Shown in pieces: positions 61,348-64,000 of a DNA stretch of 64,000 bases. This DNA is from Bacteroidota bacterium (lineage in GTDB: Bacteria > Bacteroidota > Bacteroidia > Cytophagales > Spirosomataceae), in NCBI GenBank assembly GCA_020161355.1, contig JAIUOF010000002.1, positions 1-64,000 of the forward strand, read 5' to 3'. The position numbers were made by a program, and so were the translations under genes. Within the stretch, counting starts at the first letter, position 1. Every line of letters starts with the position of its first letter. Below the pieces are notes generated by a model. That model ran no database searches. It saw only the letters and a program-made list of their open reading frames with translations, and was not told the origin of the DNA.

Positions 61348-63807
61348 ATGAAAGTCCTGAAATTTGGCGGCACCTCAGTTGGCTCCATCGAAAGCATTCA
61401 GAAAGTAATTGAGATAATCTCCGGTAATCTTAAAAATAAAGAATCCATTGCCGTGGTGTACTCTGCTATGGGTGGTGTTACCAATAAATTGATCGAAGCC
61501 GGACAAATGGCCGCAAAAAACGACACACAATATTTAGAAATTCTTAAAAATATTGAAGAACGCCACTTTACGGTGATTCGGGCTCTGGTGGATGTAAAGT
61601 CACAATCTTCAATTATCGCCAAAATCAAAGGATTATTCAACGAACTCGAAGATTTACTAAAAGGCATTACCTATCTGCGTGAAATCAGTAATCGTACCTC
61701 CGACCTGCTGGTAAGTTTTGGTGAAAGACTCTCGACCCAGATTATCGCTTATACTTTACAGTCACAAGGCATTGATTCTGAATACATTGATGCCCGGGAA
61801 GTCATAAAAACAAATAGCAATTACGGCTATGCTGAGGTTGATTTCCAAAAAACCAATGAACTGATTAACAAGAGAATAACACCTAATCACAAAGTTTATT
61901 GTATTACAGGTTTTATAGGCTCCAACGAGGAAGAAATCACCACTACGCTTGGCAGAGGCGGGTCAGATTACACCGGTTCGATACTGGGTGCAGCTCTAAA
62001 CGCCAGTGTGATCGAAATCTGGACTGATGTAAACGGCATGATGACAGCTGACCCCAGGAAAGTAAAAAATGCCTTTACCATACCCGAAATTTCTTATTCT
62101 GAAGCCATGGAATTATCTCACTTTGGGGCAAAAGTGATTTATCCGCCTAGCCTGGTACCTGCCTTTCAAAAAGATATTCCAATAAAAATACTGAATACTT
62201 TTCAGGCTGAAAATCAAGGAACTACAATAAGCCGAAATTTTGCTCAAAAAAACCATTCCATTACCGGAATATCCTCCATTGATGACATTGCCCTTGTTAA
62301 TCTTCAGGGTAACGGCATGATTGGGGTTGCTGGGGTGTCTGCCAAGCTTTTTGGTATTTTAGCGGAAAATAAAATTTCCGTTATCCTGATTTCCCAGGCT
62401 TCTTCTGAGCATTCGATTTGTTTTGCAATCGATCCAAAATCATCTGAAAAAGTAAAAGGAATTTTGGAAGAAGGATTCAAAACTGAAATCCTGAACGGAG
62501 ATATAGAAAATATAAATATTCAGCAAAATCTATCGATTATTGCGGTGGTTGGTGAAGGAATGAAGTCCACCTCCGGCACTTCAGGAAAGTTGTTTTCGGT
62601 TTTGGGAAAAAATGGTATCAATGTAGTGGCCACCGCCCAGGGCTCTTCTGAGCTTAACATTTCGGTTGTAATCAGGAAGAAAGACATCAGTAAAGCCCTG
62701 AACGCTATTCATGAGACTTTTTTCGAGGTTGACGGATTTACGCTGCATTTGTTTCTGGTAGGTCCAAGTGGGCTGATTGGCAAAACTTTACTTAAACAAA
62801 TCAGTCAGCAGGCTGAATATCTTAAATCAGAAAAAAATCTGAATCTTAAATTGACAGGAGTAGCCAACACCAAGAAAATGTTGCTGAATCCAAATGGAAT
62901 ATCGATAAATACCTGGGAGGAAGATTTAAACGCAGAAGGAGAAATAGTAAATTTAAGTGAGTTTATTTCTGATATTCAAGCTCTTAACCTTGCCAATAGT
63001 GTATTTGTTGATTCGACTGCTGATAAAGACATCGTGCAGTATTATTACCCTTTGCTCGATAGCAATATTTCGGTAATAACACCCAATAAAGTTGCTAATT
63101 CCGGCTCTTTTCAACAATACCAGGCTCTACAGGAAGTAGCCAAAAAACGAAATGTGAAATTTCTGTATGAAACCAATGTAGGTGCAGGATTACCATTAAT
63201 TAATACTTTGCAGGGGCTTATCAATAGTGGTGATAGAATCCATAAAATTGAAGCTGTTTTAAGTGGTACCTTGTCATATATTTTCAATACTTTTTCGCCG
63301 GAAAAAAGTTTCGTTGAAGTGGTAAAAGAGGCCAAAGCCAAAGGATACACCGAGCCCGACCCACGTGATGATCTCAACGGCACTGATGTAGCAAGAAAAA
63401 TATTGATACTTGCCCGGGAATGCGGATATTCACTTGAATTTGAAGAAGTTACGATTAATCCATTATTGAGCTCAGAAGCCTTAAATGCAAAAGATGTGGA
63501 TGCTTTTTATGCACAATTGGAAAAAGAGAATAACCTTTATGCTCAAAAAGTAAATGAAGCCAGCCAAAAAGGTGAAGTATTGAGGTTTATCGCCAAACTT
63601 GAAAATGGAAAAGCCAGCATCGGTTTGACGTCTGTTGGCAAAAGCCATCCTTTTTTCAATCTTGCAGGTTCTGAAAATATCGTTTCTTTTACCACAGAAA
63701 GATATTTCAACAATCCTTTGGTAGTAAAAGGGCCGGGGGCCGGGGCGGAAGTTACCGCAATGGGCGTTTTTGCCGACATAATAAGTTTAAGTAGTTTTTT
63801 AGCATAA
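61348..63807 (+). CDS. thrA: Bifunctional aspartokinase/homoserine dehydrogenase
   Basis: An 819-residue fusion catalysing the first and third steps from aspartate to threonine. The kinase begins MKVLKFGGTSVGS and has TLGRGGSDYTGS; two ACT domains (about residues 310-465, ISVILISQASSEHSI and INVVATAQGSSELNISV) give allosteric control. The dehydrogenase half starts GPSGLIGKTLLKQI and has TPNKVANSG and ETNVGAGLPLINTLQ with SGTLSYIFNTF. Length and domain order match ThrA of enteric bacteria. It leads thrA-thrB, with thrC presumably beyond the edge. Confidence 0.95.
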   Translation: MKVLKFGGTSVGSIESIQKVIEIISGNLKNKESIAVVYSAMGGVTNKLIEAGQMAAKNDTQYLEILKNIEERHFTVIRALVDVKSQSSIIAKIKGLFNELEDLLKGITYLREISNRTSDLLVSFGERLSTQIIAYTLQSQGIDSEYIDAREVIKTNSNYGYAEVDFQKTNELINKRITPNHKVYCITGFIGSNEEEITTTLGRGGSDYTGSILGAALNASVIEIWTDVNGMMTADPRKVKNAFTIPEISYSEAMELSHFGAKVIYPPSLVPAFQKDIPIKILNTFQAENQGTTISRNFAQKNHSITGISSIDDIALVNLQGNGMIGVAGVSAKLFGILAENKISVILISQASSEHSICFAIDPKSSEKVKGILEEGFKTEILNGDIENINIQQNLSIIAVVGEGMKSTSGTSGKLFSVLGKNGINVVATAQGSSELNISVVIRKKDISKALNAIHETFFEVDGFTLHLFLVGPSGLIGKTLLKQISQQAEYLKSEKNLNLKLTGVANTKKMLLNPNGISINTWEEDLNAEGEIVNLSEFISDIQALNLANSVFVDSTADKDIVQYYYPLLDSNISVITPNKVANSGSFQQYQALQEVAKKRNVKFLYETNVGAGLPLINTLQGLINSGDRIHKIEAVLSGTLSYIFNTFSPEKSFVEVVKEAKAKGYTEPDPRDDLNGTDVARKILILARECGYSLEFEEVTINPLLSSEALNAKDVDAFYAQLEKENNLYAQKVNEASQKGEVLRFIAKLENGKASIGLTSVGKSHPFFNLAGSENIVSFTTERYFNNPLVVKGPGAGAEVTAMGVFADIISLSSFLA

Positions 63808-63816
63808 TATATATAA

Positions 63817-64000
63817 GTGGAATCAATCAAAGTTTACGCCCCGGCCACCGTTGCCAATGTTGCATGTGGATTTGACATATTTGGTCTGGCAGTTGAAAAT
63901 CCGGGCGATGAAGTAATCGTAAAAAAAAGAAATGACGACAAAATCATTATTACCGAAATTACGGGAGACCAGGGAAAGCTTACTTTTGACCCTCAAAAAA
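63817..64000 (+). CDS. thrB: Homoserine kinase, N-terminal part
   Basis: From GTG 63817 the reading frame stays open to the right edge (61 codons). VYAPATVANVACGFDIFGLAV is the typical start of the GHMP-family homoserine kinase, which phosphorylates homoserine in threonine synthesis. It starts nine bases after the thrA stop. The ATP-binding loop and the rest lie outside the window. Confidence 0.9.
   Translation, partial: MESIKVYAPATVANVACGFDIFGLAVENPGDEVIVKKRNDDKIIITEITGDQGKLTFDPQK

Noticed and set aside
1..64000. CRISPR array, rRNA genes, prophage or integron
   Set aside because: No regularly spaced direct repeats, no rRNA-like sequence and no phage or integrase genes were seen; the only mobile DNA is the IS fragment at the left edge.

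Overview
The window looks like chromosomal DNA of a Bacteroidota bacterium, probably order Cytophagales (Spirosomaceae/Leadbetterellaceae-like; inferred from gene content, not from a search). Supporting signs are AT-rich DNA, a SusC/SusD pair, type IX secretion (T9SS) C-terminal domains, cellobiose phosphorylase, MarC and YhhN proteins, and several promoters of the Bacteroidota form TTTG-N19-TAnnTTTG instead of -35/-10 boxes. There are about 58 genes. Most are housekeeping or carbohydrate genes in short operons on both strands.

Layout. 0-0.12 kb: end of an IS3-family element. 0.2-6.5 kb, minus strand: a Tat-exported Gfo/Idh/MocA oxidoreductase, an SUMF1-fold protein paired with a cytochrome c/PQQ-type sugar dehydrogenase, a CoA-type Nudix hydrolase and a FAD oxidoreductase. 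6.6-8.6 kb: complex I genes nuoI (with a long repetitive tail), nuoJ and nuoK; nuoC lies apart at 22.1 kb. 8.7 kb: tRNA-Arg(ACG) with a textbook promoter and terminator. 8.8-15.3 kb: a small polysaccharide utilisation locus (susC, susD, a DeoR regulator, a GH172 enzyme). 15.6-25.2 kb: PLP desulfhydrase/deaminase, rluD, GNAT, VOC, ZIP transporter, DUF2905, a ROK regulator, the pyrB-nuoC-phosphoesterase-secreted protein operon, and idi. 25.3-27.7 kb: FAH dehydratase plus semialdehyde dehydrogenase, resembling the lower Weimberg pathway. 27.9-31 kb: an orphan AT-rich secreted protein and small membrane proteins. 31.2-35.3 kb: cellobiose phosphorylase plus a GPH symporter. 35.6-38.3 kb: response regulator, HEAT-like membrane protein and family-2 glycan synthase. 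38.6-42.2 kb: a DUF481 barrel, then an exported caspase-like protein followed by a papain-like protease with a nearly 200-residue Glu/Tyr/Ser tail. 42.4-45.1 kb: lipoprotein, frameshifted Bcr/CflA transporter, DUF1003 protein. 45.6-48.6 kb: a GC-richer DnaE2-like polymerase. 48.7-56.4 kb: DsbA-like, beta-propeller, Dabb, lipase-like and MarR genes; Maf, a free-standing T9SS-CTD-like protein, deoxyribonucleotidase, YhhN, MarC and a class-V aminotransferase. 56.4-60.7 kb: an operon for a secreted nuclease, a T9SS-sorted protein and a 41-codon ORF matching the lasso-peptide leader motif. 60.9-64 kb: an SdpR-like regulator and the start of the threonine operon (thrA, thrB).

Most notable: (1) the 41-residue RiPP-like precursor at 56483-56608, with no maturation genes in view; (2) the caspase/papain pair at 39.5-42.2 kb, with an EF-hand-like loop in one partner and a repeat-encoded acidic tail in the other; (3) the FxPK-repeat tail on NuoI and the dispersed complex I genes; (4) a strong terminator placed directly before deoR; (5) a T9SS sorting-like domain encoded as a whole protein. 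Functions are assigned from motifs and remembered families; no database search was possible.
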